From: CAZUYC01 sp964624475
GTDB lineage: Bacteria; Myxococcota_A; UBA9160; SMWR01
DNA: 64,000 nucleotides
Reading direction: 5' to 3'
NCBI GenBank assembly: GCA_964624475.1
Contig: CAZUYC010000123.1
Location: 1 to 64,000, forward strand
Position numbers and translations under genes: made by a program
The notes under the pieces: model-generated
What the model was told of the DNA's origin: nothing
Database searches by the model: none
Seen by the model: only the letters and a program-made list of their open reading frames with translations
Shown: in pieces, positions 1-7,619 of the stretch
Numbering within the stretch: the stretch's first letter is position 1
Layout of the letters: each line of letters starts with the position of its first letter

Positions 1-126
1 CCGAGGCCGACTCTCGAGTCGGCCTCCGCGCAGCGAGCCGCAGGCGAGCGGAGCCCATCGGGCCCGAGGCCGACTCTCGAGTCGGCCTCCGCGCAGCGAG
101 CCGCAGGCGAGCGAAGCCCATCGCGC
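1..126. repeat. Two tandem copies of a 63-bp repeat
   Basis: The first 126 bases are two nearly identical 63-bp units (1-63 and 64-126). Each has two parts: a hairpin with 11-bp arms GAGGCCGACTC/GAGTCGGCCTC (3-26 and 66-89), then the dispersed core GCGCAGCGAGCCGCAGGCGA followed by GCGRAG. The second unit runs into the stop codon of the acyl carrier protein gene. The core recurs in reverse orientation near 31.5 kb, so this belongs to a genome repeat family. Confidence 0.9.
66..89 (-). terminator. Possible hairpin terminator of the fatty-acid operon
   Basis: An 11-bp perfect stem with a 2-nt centre lies 37 bases downstream of the acyl carrier protein stop codon on the minus strand. A second copy lies 63 bases further on. 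There is no T-tract, so intrinsic termination is only a guess; the hairpin may simply be part of the repeat. Confidence 0.25.
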
Positions 127-374
127 TAGCCCAGCTTGGCCAGCACGAGGCTCACGCAGTCGCCGATCGTGTTCACCGAGTCGACGTCCTCGTCCGGGAT
201 CTCGACGTCGAACTCGTCCTCGAACGCGAGCACCACGTCGACGAGGCGCGCCGAGTTCACCTTGAGGTCGTCGAGGATGTTCGTGGCGTCGGAGAGCTGG
301 GCCAGCGCGGACTGGTTCTTCACGTGCGGCGTCAGGATCTTCACCACCTTCTCGAAGACTTCCTTGCGTTGCAT
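126..374 (-). CDS. Acyl carrier protein, dedicated to the adjacent fatty-acid cluster
   Basis: 82 aa, the usual ACP length. The four-helix ACP fold is recognisable, with a C-terminal helix rich in Asp/Glu (FEDEFDVEIPDEDVDSV). The phosphopantetheine serine is Ser41, but the canonical DSL motif is replaced by NSARLVD. That variant is seen in specialised ACPs rather than the housekeeping AcpP, so this one probably serves only the four upstream enzymes. It is the last gene of the operon, 26 bases after the KAS II gene. It would carry acyl intermediates as thioesters in the cytoplasm. The ATG start is preceded by a GGAG-type ribosome site. Confidence 0.9.
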   Translation of the reverse strand: MQRKEVFEKVVKILTPHVKNQSALAQLSDATNILDDLKVNSARLVDVVLAFEDEFDVEIPDEDVDSVNTIGDCVSLVLAKLG

Positions 375-400
375 CTCGACTCCTTCCGCGGCATTGCCGC

Positions 401-1678
401 TCAAGCGTTCCAGCGGCGGAACACGACGCAGGCGTTCACGTCCCCGAAGCCGAAGCCGGCCTTCACGCCGATGCGCGCCTCGGGGAGCTCGCGCTCCTCC
501 CGCGGGATCGAGGCCGCGAAGGGCTCGATCTCGGGGTGCAGGTCCTCGCAGTTCCGGCAGGGGTGCGCGAAGCACCCCGCGAGCATCAGCACCGTGGCGA
601 CGCACTCGATCGCGCCGGCGGCGCCGAGGGTGTGGCCGATCAGCGACTTGGTCGCCGTGAGCGTCGGGAAGGCGTCGGGCCCGCGGCCGAGGGCGACCGA
701 CCAGGAGTGCACCTCGGAGGGGTCGGCGCCGGTGGCGGTCAGGTGGCCGTTCACGAGGTCGACCGCCGCCCCGTCGATGCCCGCGTCGGCGAGCGCAGCG
801 CGGACGCAGCGGCGCACGGCGGTCGGGTTCGGGGCCGTCATGCTCCCCCCGCCGCGGTGCCCGCCGCAGTTGATCGCCGAGCCGAGCAGCTCGGCGTGGA
901 TGCGCACGCCGCGCGCCTGCGCGCTCTCCAGGCTCTCGAGCACGAGCACGCCCGCCCCCGCGCCCGGCACGAAGCCGCCGGCGCTGGCCGAGAGCGGCCG
1001 CGACGCCTTCTCGGGCTCGTCGTTGAAGCCGCGACAGAGGACGCGCATCGAGTCGAAGCCGGCCCAGATGTAGTGGCTCGCGCCCTCGGCTCCGCCGCAG
1101 AGCATGCGCGAGGCGAAGCCGCGCCGGATCCGCTCGGCGCCCATCGCGATCGCCTCGACGCCCGTGCTGCACGCGCTGGAGTTGGTGGTGACCTGGTTGC
1201 CGAGGGCGAGCTGCCCCGAGACGCGGGCCGAGATGCCGCTCGCCATGCACTGCTCGACGGCGGTGCTCCCGAGACGGCGCACCTTCCCCTCGTTCACGAA
1301 CGGGACGATCCGCTCGGCGACCGTGTCCATGCCGCCGATGCCGGTGCCGAGGATGGCGCCGGTCTCCCAGTCGACGCGGTCGTCGCCGCGCTCGGGCCGC
1401 GGCAGGCCCGCGTCGCGCCAGGCCTCGATCGCCGCGAGGCTGCAGTAGCGGTGGCTCGAGTTCATGGCGAGGAGCTCGTCGGGATCGAAGGCGGCTTCCG
1501 CGAGCGCGTCGGTCCCCTGCGGGACGCCCGCGACGCGGCAGCCGAAGCCGCAGCGCTCCATCTCGGCGTTCTTGCGGATCCCGGAGCGGCCCTTGCGCAG
1601 GGCGAGCTCGAAGTCGGCGACCCCGTTTCCGTTCGGGGCCACCACACCGAGACCGGTTACGACCACGCGTCGGGTCAT
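401..1678 (-). CDS. Beta-ketoacyl-ACP synthase, KAS I/II type
   Basis: 425 aa, typical of FabF/FabB condensing enzymes. It begins MTRRVVVTGLG, as most of the family do. The Cys-His-His triad is intact: Cys170 in SSACSTG, His312 in NGHLTATGA and His349 in KSLIGHT. The first His motif differs from the usual NAHGTST. It would elongate acyl-ACP with malonyl-ACP. The ATG overlaps the stop of the FabZ-like gene by four bases, so the two are translationally coupled. No ketoreductase or enoyl reductase gene lies in the operon, so those steps would have to come from primary fatty-acid synthesis. Confidence 0.93.
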   Translation of the reverse strand: MTRRVVVTGLGVVAPNGNGVADFELALRKGRSGIRKNAEMERCGFGCRVAGVPQGTDALAEAAFDPDELLAMNSSHRYCSLAAIEAWRDAGLPRPERGDDRVDWETGAILGTGIGGMDTVAERIVPFVNEGKVRRLGSTAVEQCMASGISARVSGQLALGNQVTTNSSACSTGVEAIAMGAERIRRGFASRMLCGGAEGASHYIWAGFDSMRVLCRGFNDEPEKASRPLSASAGGFVPGAGAGVLVLESLESAQARGVRIHAELLGSAINCGGHRGGGSMTAPNPTAVRRCVRAALADAGIDGAAVDLVNGHLTATGADPSEVHSWSVALGRGPDAFPTLTATKSLIGHTLGAAGAIECVATVLMLAGCFAHPCRNCEDLHPEIEPFAASIPREERELPEARIGVKAGFGFGDVNACVVFRRWNA

Positions 1679-2130
1679 CGCGCCACCCCCATGCCGGAGA
1701 GCGTCCCCGAGCACACGAGCGTCCCGTCCTCGAGGCGCATCTCCGACTCCGAGCGCAGCTTGCGCCGGCGGAAGAAGAGCTTGCGGCCCCGGATCAGCAC
1801 CCGCTGCCCCGGCCGCACCATCCCGCTGAACTCGACGTTCACGTCGGTGAAGAGCGTGATCAGCTTCCCGCTCGCCTCGGGCGACTCCCTCTCGAGCAGG
1901 TAGATCCCGAGCGCCACCACCGCCGCCTGCGCCATCGATTCGACGAGCAGGGCACCCGGCGTCACCGGGTTGCCGGGGAAGTGGCCGCGGTAGAAGTCGG
2001 AGTCCGCTCGCCAGCGGTAGCTTGCGACCACGTGCTCGTCGTCGATCTCGAGGATCTCGTCGACGAAGCGGAAGGGCTCCTGCTGCGGGATGCGCGCCAG
2101 CACCTCCGCGGGCGAGAGCGCGGCGCTCAT
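1675..2130 (-). CDS. FabZ-like 3-hydroxyacyl-ACP dehydratase
   Basis: 151 aa single hotdog domain, close to FabZ length. The motif FYRGHFPGNPVTPG carries catalytic His50, and LLVESMAQ carries Glu64. The 14-residue spacing is that of FabZ (His49/Glu63 in the classical enzymes). The C-terminal half is Arg/Lys-rich (RGRKLFFRRRKLRSE), which may suit an acidic ACP partner. It overlaps both neighbours by four bases (ATGA), so it is translated from a polycistronic message. It would dehydrate 3-hydroxyacyl-ACP to trans-2-enoyl-ACP. Confidence 0.88.
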   Translation of the reverse strand: MSAALSPAEVLARIPQQEPFRFVDEILEIDDEHVVASYRWRADSDFYRGHFPGNPVTPGALLVESMAQAAVVALGIYLLERESPEASGKLITLFTDVNVEFSGMVRPGQRVLIRGRKLFFRRRKLRSESEMRLEDGTLVCSGTLSGMGVAR

Positions 2131-2717
2131 CGCTCCATCCTCCCGCCGCGCGCCCGCTCGCCCGCGTTCGGGTAGCCGCGGTAGGCGATGTCGCGGAAGA
2201 GGCCCGTCTTCGCGCGCTTCAGGCTGTAGATCGGCTCGCCGTCGACGAGGAGCCGTGCGTCGCCGATCGCGATCGCCGAGCCCGACTCCGGGAGCTCCGC
2301 GTAGCGGCGCACGTCCACCTCGACCCGCACCACGCGATCGTGCGGGCGGATCTGGCCGAAGAACTCGATCTCGCCGCAGCCGAGCGCCCGGCCCGAGCCG
2401 AGCCCGCCCGCCCAGTTGCAGAAGAAGCCGAGCAGCTGCCAGACCGCGTCGACCCCGAGGCAGCCCGGCTGCACCGGATCGCCGAGGAAGTGGCACTGGA
2501 AGAACCAGTCGTCGAGGCGCACGTCGCGCTCGCCGACGACGCGGCCGCGGTTGCCCTGGCGGGAGATCTCGACCACCCGGTCGAGCATCAGCATCGGCGG
2601 CAGCGGGAGCCGCGCGCTGAACTCCTCCGGCGGGTCGTCGACGAGCGTGCCGTGCGCGAAGGCCAGCAGCTCGAGCCGGTCGAAGCGCTCGCGGGCGCGG
2701 AACTCCGCGTACTTCAC
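2127..2717 (-). CDS. fabA: FabA-type 3-hydroxydecanoyl-ACP dehydratase/isomerase
   Basis: 196 aa from a GTG start that overlaps the KAS III stop by four bases. The order of motifs follows E. coli FabA closely: PMLMLDRVV, then WFFQCHFLGDP with His76, then GCLGVDAVWQL with Asp90. The 14-residue His-Asp spacing is that of FabA (His/Asp), not FabZ (His/Glu). FabA both dehydrates the 10-carbon hydroxyacyl-ACP and isomerises the trans-2 to the cis-3 enoyl form. With the KAS gene downstream, this suggests an unsaturated or otherwise special acyl chain as the product. The C-terminal tail is about 20 residues longer than E. coli FabA. Confidence 0.9.
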   Translation of the reverse strand: MKYAEFRARERFDRLELLAFAHGTLVDDPPEEFSARLPLPPMLMLDRVVEISRQGNRGRVVGERDVRLDDWFFQCHFLGDPVQPGCLGVDAVWQLLGFFCNWAGGLGSGRALGCGEIEFFGQIRPHDRVVRVEVDVRRYAELPESGSAIAIGDARLLVDGEPIYSLKRAKTGLFRDIAYRGYPNAGERARGGRMER

Positions 2718-3706
2718 GGCGCCTCTCCGAAGCGCAGCCAGTAGCTCGCCCAGGTGAGGCCGGCCCCGACGCCGACCACGGCGACGTCGTCCTGCGCCTG
2801 CCACTTCTCCCAGCCCATCGAGAGGACCGAGGCGGAGCTCGCGGCGCCCGTGTTGCCGTACCACTCGACGTTCGAATGATGGCGCTCGGGGGGGATCTCG
2901 CAGCGGCGACAGACGTTCTCGAGCATGCGCAGGTTCGCCTGGTGGCCGACGAAGTGGAGCGGGCGGTCCTCGCGCGCGTGGGCGGTGCGCAGCCGCTCGA
3001 AGCAGGCGATGGTCTGGCGGATGGCGAAGGCCTGCACCGCGCGGCCCTCCTGCGCGAAGAAGCCGGTGCGAGGCACCACGACGCTCTCGCCGCCCGAGGG
3101 CCGGCTCTCGAGGCTCGTGTCGAGCACACGGGCGCGGCCGGGAACCTTCGTCGAGACGACCGCCGCGGCGCCGGCGTCGCTCCAGAGCACCGCGGCCGAG
3201 CGATCGGCGTAGTCGACGGTCTTGGTGAGGCTGTCCGGCGCGACGAGCAGCACGAAGTCCGGGAGCTTCGCCGGGTCCATCTGGAAGACGAGGTGCATCT
3301 GCGCGAGGAAGCTCGTGCAGGCCGAGTTCACGTCGAAGGCCGGCACCTCGAGGCCGAGCAGGCGCGCGACGTTGCAGGCGTCGGCGGGCGAGAGGAAGTC
3401 CGGCGCGGAGCTCCCGCAGATCACGAGCCCGATCTGCGCGGGCTCGATTCCCGCCCGCGCGATCGCGAGCGCCGCCGCGCGAGCGCCGAGCTCCGCCGTG
3501 GTGTAGAGCGTGGCCTCGCCGGCGGCGCGCAGGTCGCGGTTGCGGGTCGCGCGCAGGTAGTCGAGGGGCAGGCAGGTGCGGCGCGAGCGGATGCCCACCC
3601 GCTCGAGGATCCAGGCGTCGCTCGTCCCGATGTCGAGCTCCTCGAGGAAGCGGTTGGTGATCTCGTTCTCGGGATGGAAGTGCCCGAGAGAGTGGAGCCA
3701 CAGCAT
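2714..3706 (-). CDS. Beta-ketoacyl-ACP synthase III-like (FabH family)
   Basis: 330 aa, the FabH length. The thiolase-fold catalytic triad is complete: Cys130 in NSACTSF, His255 in VGHQANLRML and Asn285 in WYGNTGAASS. It would start chains by condensing an acyl-CoA primer with malonyl-ACP, so it probably decides the primer used by this cluster. The start is the ATG with GGGAG ten bases upstream; an in-frame upstream extension has no family similarity. It is the first gene of the operon, with a palindromic operator about 90 bases upstream. Confidence 0.9.
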   Translation of the reverse strand: MLWLHSLGHFHPENEITNRFLEELDIGTSDAWILERVGIRSRRTCLPLDYLRATRNRDLRAAGEATLYTTAELGARAAALAIARAGIEPAQIGLVICGSSAPDFLSPADACNVARLLGLEVPAFDVNSACTSFLAQMHLVFQMDPAKLPDFVLLVAPDSLTKTVDYADRSAAVLWSDAGAAAVVSTKVPGRARVLDTSLESRPSGGESVVVPRTGFFAQEGRAVQAFAIRQTIACFERLRTAHAREDRPLHFVGHQANLRMLENVCRRCEIPPERHHSNVEWYGNTGAASSASVLSMGWEKWQAQDDVAVVGVGAGLTWASYWLRFGEAP

Positions 3707-3794
3707 CGATCGGATACTCCCACGGGCCAAACGCGCGCCGCGCCGAGGGTAGGCGACCCACCCCCCGGCAGCGAGGCGAACGGGTACGATCAAG

Positions 3795-3815
3795 AAAGTG
3801 ACCAATAGTCACTTT
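3795..3815. promoter_or_regulatory. Palindromic operator of the fatty-acid operon
   Basis: Perfect 8-bp inverted repeat AAAGTGAC (3795-3802) and GTCACTTT (3808-3815) around a 5-base centre. It lies in the only non-coding stretch in front of the five-gene operon and just downstream of a candidate promoter, which is where a repressor such as a TetR-family protein would bind. The half-site GTGAC shares GAC/GTC symmetry with the operator of the export operon at 14.35 kb. No regulator gene is adjacent. Confidence 0.7.
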
Positions 3816-3826
3816 TAGGACCGCGG

Positions 3827-3855
3827 AGTGTGACCTTGCGGTGGCGTGCTGTCAA
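3827..3855 (-). promoter_or_regulatory. Candidate promoter of the fatty-acid operon
   Basis: On the minus strand a perfect -35 hexamer TTGACA (complement of 3850-3855) is followed 17 bases later by CACACT (complement of 3827-3832), a weak -10. Transcription would start near 3820, placing the operator at 3795-3815 just after the start point. The weak -10 keeps confidence moderate. Confidence 0.45.
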
Positions 3856-3907
3856 CGCGGCTGGGAGCGGAACTCGAGGCGAAAGAGACCCGGAGGCACG
3901 CCTCGCG

Positions 3908-4576
3908 TCAGCGGACATCCTCGAGATACTCGGGGAGCTTGGTCGGGTCCATGAGGCTGCGCCACTCCGCGGCCCCCGCCGCCGCCACGCGCTCGCCCCA
4001 GCCCTCGAGCCGCCCGCGGAAGACGGCGGGGTCGGCCTGATCGCGCTCCAGGCGCTTCACGTTCATCGCCACCACGTGCGTGCCGGCGAGCTCGCCTGCG
4101 TCGAGGTGTCGGACCGAGCCGCGCGGCAGGTCCTCCTGCATGTCGCTGAAGATCAAAAGCACGCGGCTCCCGGCCTCCGTCTCCCCGAGGTACTCCGACG
4201 CGAGCATGATCGCGCCCGGGATGTCGGTGTGCGCGGAGCTCATGGGCCGCGCGGCGAACTCGTCGAGGAGTCGCGACACCTCGAGCTTCTGGGCGTTGGC
4301 GTGCGAGGGACGCCGGTCGAGCGTCAGCAGGGCCTCGAGGTTCGCGCGGTCGTAGCTCTCGCTGTCGATGCGCGCGACCAGGAGCGTGTCGCCCGGGATC
4401 AGATGCGGGAGGATCTCCCGCTTGATCACGCGCACCGTCTCCTCGCGCTCGTCGGCGTAGGTGCCCGAGACGTCGATCAGGACGCCGATCGCCTGGTCGT
4501 AGCGGCGCGCGTCGCTGCACGCCGCCAGCAGCGCGCCCGCGCAGAGAAGGCGGAGGGTCGCGAGCCGGCGCCTCAT
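3908..4576 (-). CDS. Lipoprotein with a von Willebrand factor A domain
   Basis: 222 aa. The N-terminus has basic residues, a hydrophobic run and a lipobox ending LLAAC with the lipidated Cys20. The vWA fold follows with a complete metal-ion site: Asp35-x-Ser37-x-Thr39 in LIDVSGT, Thr117 in SAHTDIPG and Asp145 in LIFSDMQED. It would be anchored in the inner or outer membrane and bind a protein partner through Mg2+/Ca2+. It overlaps the upstream membrane protein gene by four bases (ATGA), so the two are almost certainly made together. Function unknown; a mechanical or assembly role with its partner is an inference. Confidence 0.85.
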   Translation of the reverse strand: MRRRLATLRLLCAGALLAACSDARRYDQAIGVLIDVSGTYADEREETVRVIKREILPHLIPGDTLLVARIDSESYDRANLEALLTLDRRPSHANAQKLEVSRLLDEFAARPMSSAHTDIPGAIMLASEYLGETEAGSRVLLIFSDMQEDLPRGSVRHLDAGELAGTHVVAMNVKRLERDQADPAVFRGRLEGWGERVAAAGAAEWRSLMDPTKLPEYLEDVR

Positions 4577-6030
4577 CACGCGACCCCCGTCTCGGCGCGC
4601 CGCTCGGCCGAGGTCGAGAGGGCGCCGGCGACGCGGCCCGGCACCTCCTCGCCGCGCAGCATCCGCTCGACGCGCAGCGGGATGCTCACGTAGACGTCGT
4701 AGAGGCTCGGCCCCGCGACTGCGAGCATGCGCGCGCCGTGCGCCAGCGCGCTGCAGAGATGGCCCAGCCCGTGGAGGAGGCCGACGCCGAGCTTCGCCGC
4801 GACGTGCCTCCCGCTGTCCAGGAAGCTCTCGAGCGGGATCGCCACCATCGCCAGGATCCAGGGCAGCACGAAGCCGAGCACGGCCTGCCCGATCACGGGG
4901 ATCGACGAGCGCGCCGGCGCCGAGACCACGGTCTCCGTGGCGCCGGCGAGCGCGAGCTTGAGCGTCGCGTCGGCCTCCACGATCTGCTCGCGCAGGACGG
5001 CGAGCGAGCTCTCGACGGCGGCGAGGAAGAAGAGGCCCGCGAGCCCGACGCCGAGGATCAGCCGGCGGCGGCCGGCGGACGCGCTCGCGAGCTTCGGGAA
5101 GAGATCGGTGATCCCGAGCATGTCCATCACGAAGATCCCGAGCGCCGTCTCCATCAGCACGATCACGAGCGCCGAGACGGTCGCGACCGGGACCCCGCCG
5201 ATGCGCGAGCCGGCCGGCACCAGCTCGGACATCGGCAGCGCGATCAGCTGGAAGTTGATGAAGGCGCCGCCGAACGCCACCGCGAGCACCAGCAGCGAGA
5301 CCAGGAAGGGCTTCATCGGCGACCAGGTCGGGTCCGCCGCCTGCGACTGGCGGGCCGCCGTGAGTGCCTGGAACTCGTCGACGCAGCGATCGATCCGTGC
5401 CGTCACCCGCAGGCTCTGCGCGGCGATCTCCTTCATGCGCGAGAGCAGCCCCCGCACCTCCTTCCAGGCGGGGCGCATGCGCCCGAGCAGCCGATGGCGC
5501 TCGCGGGTCTGGTCGCGGTAGAGGCCGAGCGCGCGCTTCGCCGACTCGGCGAGGGACTCGCGGATGCCGTCGAGGACCTTCTGCACGTTCGGATCCGCGG
5601 CGGTGGGGATCGCCGAGACTGCCTCGACCGCGGAGGTCCAGCCCGGCACCTCGGGCGGCGAGTCGCCGCAGTGCTGGTAGTCGCCGTCGAGGCGGAGCGA
5701 GAGGTCGTCGAGGCGGCGGTGGAGGGTCGCGTAGTGGCCGAGCTTCTCGGAGAAGCTCGCGTCGATGCGGTGCAGCTCGCGCTCCATGCGCGCGCGCAGC
5801 TCGAGCTCCCCTTCGGTGAGGAGCGCCTCCCGGCTGCGTCGCGCCAGGCGCCCCGCGGCGTCGCGGCAGCGCTGCGCCACCCCCGAGAGGCCGCTCTCGA
5901 GGCTCCGGCCGACCCCGCGCAGCAGCTGGAGCATCGGCTCCCGCGCGGCCCAGAGGAAGAGCATGCTGAGCACCCACAGCAGCAGCAACGAGAGCGCCGG
6001 GCTCTCCGGCCAGAGGTAGATCGATTCCAT
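4576..6030 (-). CDS. Five-span membrane protein with coiled-coil region, partner of the vWA lipoprotein
   Basis: 484 aa, no family recognised. One membrane segment lies at about 12-29. A long charged, helical, probably coiled-coil stretch follows from about 35 to 230. Four more membrane segments lie at about 242-265, 282-304, 324-340 and 378-401, and the C-terminal tail is polar. The layout (anchor, long soluble helices, then a membrane bundle) is loosely like membrane scaffold or motor proteins, but no catalytic motif is seen. The stop overlaps the vWA gene start. The ATG start follows GGGAG-like bases. Only the topology and the coupling are supported. Confidence 0.8.
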   Translation of the reverse strand: MESIYLWPESPALSLLLLWVLSMLFLWAAREPMLQLLRGVGRSLESGLSGVAQRCRDAAGRLARRSREALLTEGELELRARMERELHRIDASFSEKLGHYATLHRRLDDLSLRLDGDYQHCGDSPPEVPGWTSAVEAVSAIPTAADPNVQKVLDGIRESLAESAKRALGLYRDQTRERHRLLGRMRPAWKEVRGLLSRMKEIAAQSLRVTARIDRCVDEFQALTAARQSQAADPTWSPMKPFLVSLLVLAVAFGGAFINFQLIALPMSELVPAGSRIGGVPVATVSALVIVLMETALGIFVMDMLGITDLFPKLASASAGRRRLILGVGLAGLFFLAAVESSLAVLREQIVEADATLKLALAGATETVVSAPARSSIPVIGQAVLGFVLPWILAMVAIPLESFLDSGRHVAAKLGVGLLHGLGHLCSALAHGARMLAVAGPSLYDVYVSIPLRVERMLRGEEVPGRVAGALSTSAERRAETGVA

Positions 6031-6164
6031 GCGGGGACCCTCCCGGCGACGCACGAGGCCGCCCGACGTCTGCACGTCGGAGTCCCGGCGTTCTCCGTGT
6101 GTGCGCTGGATCACGGCAAGCCGGCCGCAGCGGGCACGCAGCTCCGGCCCTACTCCGGGGCGCG

Positions 6165-6687
6165 CTACTGGCCTTCGAAGCTCGGGTCGCGCTTCTGGAG
6201 GAACGCGGCCATGCCCTCGCGGAAGTCCTTGGTGCGGAAGAGCGGGAGGAGCTGGAGGTAGACGTGGTGCACGTGCTCGGGGAACCCCTCCGCGAGACCC
6301 ATGCGCATCATGCGCTTGCTCGCCTGCACCGCGAGGGGAGCGTTGCGCGCGATCTCCCGGGCGAGCGCGAGAGCCTCGTCGCGGAGCGCTTCCGCCGGCA
6401 CCACGCGGCTCACGAGGCCGAGCTCCAGGCACTGCGACGCGGAGAGCGTGCGGCCCGCCGCCTCCGATACCCGAGCCCGCGGCGGCGTCCTGGAGGTCGA
6501 GCCCGGCGCAGAAGCCGCGCCCGGCGCCCGTCAGCACGACGGCCCGGACGTCGGCGTCGCGGTCGAGGGCGACGAGCTCCAGGGAGAGCTGCGCGAGCCT
6601 CGGACCCGAGATGGCGTTCAGGCGCTCGGGGCGGTTCAGGGTGACGATGGCGACCGGACCCTCGCGCTCGACCAGGACCTCGCTCAT
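6165..6687 (-). pseudogene. Enoyl-CoA hydratase/isomerase with an internal deletion and frame change
   Basis: The N-terminal reading frame begins MSEVLVEREGPVAIVTLNRP and reaches the oxyanion segment GRGFCAGLDL, both classic crotonase features, and then becomes nonsense after about 75 codons. A second frame picks up at the family's C-terminal part (AAGRTLSASQCLELGLVSRV, then NAPLAVQASKRM) and runs to a normal stop. About 85-100 residues, including the second half of the active site, are missing between them. A complete family member is about 260 aa; this locus has room for about 170. It cannot make an active hydratase. A mis-assembly collapsing the middle is the alternative. Confidence 0.85.
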
Positions 6688-6749
6688 CTCGCATCCTCCC
6701 GCGCCGCAGCATAGCCCGGGTCGCCCGCGGGCTCGCGCTCCCGGCGGGG

Positions 6750-6755
6750 TATCCT
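6750..6755 (+). promoter_or_regulatory. -10 box of a probably leaderless transcript
   Basis: TATCCT lies six bases before the GTG of the Rieske gene, and there is no Shine-Dalgarno sequence between them. A transcript starting at the usual distance would begin at or next to the start codon. Confidence 0.45.
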
Positions 6756-6761
6756 ACCGCC

Positions 6762-7565
6762 GTGGAGCTCCCGGGAAGGACGCGCGTCGCGACCTACCGC
6801 CGCGACGTGGACGCGGACACCGCGCGCGTGTGGGAGAACGTGCGCGACTGGGAGCACCTCCCGTGGCTGCACCGGACGACCTTCTCGCGGATCGAGCTGC
6901 TCGAGTCGGGTGCCCTCGGCTGGCGCGCGCGCGTCGGGCTCGCGCCGGACGCCGGGCAGATGATCCTGCTCGAGCTGCGGACCCTGCGCGACGCGGGCCG
7001 CTACGTCTCGCGCACCCTCGAGGGTCCCGGCGCCGGGACGGAGATCTGGACGCAGCTCGCCCCACGCGGCGCGCGCACGGGGATCGAGGTCGAGTTCCAC
7101 GTGCCGGCGCTCCCCCCCGAACGCGCCGCCGGCGTCGGCGCGGCCTTCGAGCGCCTGTACGCGCGGCTGTGGGACGAGGACGAAGGGATGATGCGGCGTC
7201 GCGCGCGCGAACTCGCCCGGCGCGCCGAGCCCGCGGCCTCGACGAGCGTACCCGTCGCGCTCGGGCCCGTGCTGGAGCTGCGGCGGAGGCTTCCGCTCGT
7301 CGTGGAGCTCGGCGGCGAGCGCTGGCGGGTGGTGGAGCTCGGCGGCGAGCTGCTCGCCCACGCGACGCGCTGCCCCCATTGGCTCGGCCCGCTCGAGGAC
7401 GCGCCGCTCGAGGACGACGGCTGCCTGCGCTGCCCGTGGCACGGCTACCGCTTCGACCTGCGCACGGGCGCGGGCGTGAGCCCCGACGGGCACCGGCTGC
7501 GCCTCCCGCCGGCCCCGCGCGTCCGGGTCGACGCCGCCGGCGAGGCCGCGCTCGTTCCGGGCTGA
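6762..7565 (+). CDS. START/SRPBCC-like domain fused to a Rieske [2Fe-2S] domain
   Basis: 267 aa, starting at GTG. Residues about 1-165 look like a polyketide-cyclase/SRPBCC domain (DVDADTARVWENVRDWEHLP). Residues about 175-260 are a Rieske domain with all four ligands: Cys204 and His206 in RCPHWLGP, and Cys224 and His227 in RCPWHGYRFD. Rieske oxygenases carry the two folds in the opposite order and add a mononuclear iron site, which I do not see here, so this is probably a lipid- or aromatic-binding redox protein rather than an oxygenase. It is divergent from the broken hydratase and followed by a TetR gene. Confidence 0.8.
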   Translation: MELPGRTRVATYRRDVDADTARVWENVRDWEHLPWLHRTTFSRIELLESGALGWRARVGLAPDAGQMILLELRTLRDAGRYVSRTLEGPGAGTEIWTQLAPRGARTGIEVEFHVPALPPERAAGVGAAFERLYARLWDEDEGMMRRRARELARRAEPAASTSVPVALGPVLELRRRLPLVVELGGERWRVVELGGELLAHATRCPHWLGPLEDAPLEDDGCLRCPWHGYRFDLRTGAGVSPDGHRLRLPPAPRVRVDAAGEAALVPG

Positions 7566-7591
7566 GGACGAGCCCGCGCGGGGCCTAAAGC

Positions 7592-7615
7592 CACGAACCC
7601 GAATTCCGATTCGTG
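7592..7615. promoter_or_regulatory. Palindromic operator in front of the tetR gene
   Basis: A 24-bp inverted repeat with half-sites CACGAACCCGAA and TTCCGATTCGTG, matching at 10 of 12 positions. It ends four bases before the GTG of the TetR-family gene, so binding there would block its own transcription or translation start. Autorepression is the usual arrangement for this family. Confidence 0.6.
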
Positions 7616-7619
7616 TCCC

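Noticed and set aside
536..1903. Long open frames antisense to the fatty-acid genes, and similar ones throughout the window
   Set aside because: At about 70% G+C the opposite strand of real genes often stays open. These translations are Arg/Ala/Pro/Gly-rich, have no motifs and no ribosome sites.
6165..6687. Programmed frameshift in the enoyl-CoA hydratase
   Set aside because: A simple shift would not restore the roughly 85-100 missing residues, and there is no slippery heptamer at the junction.
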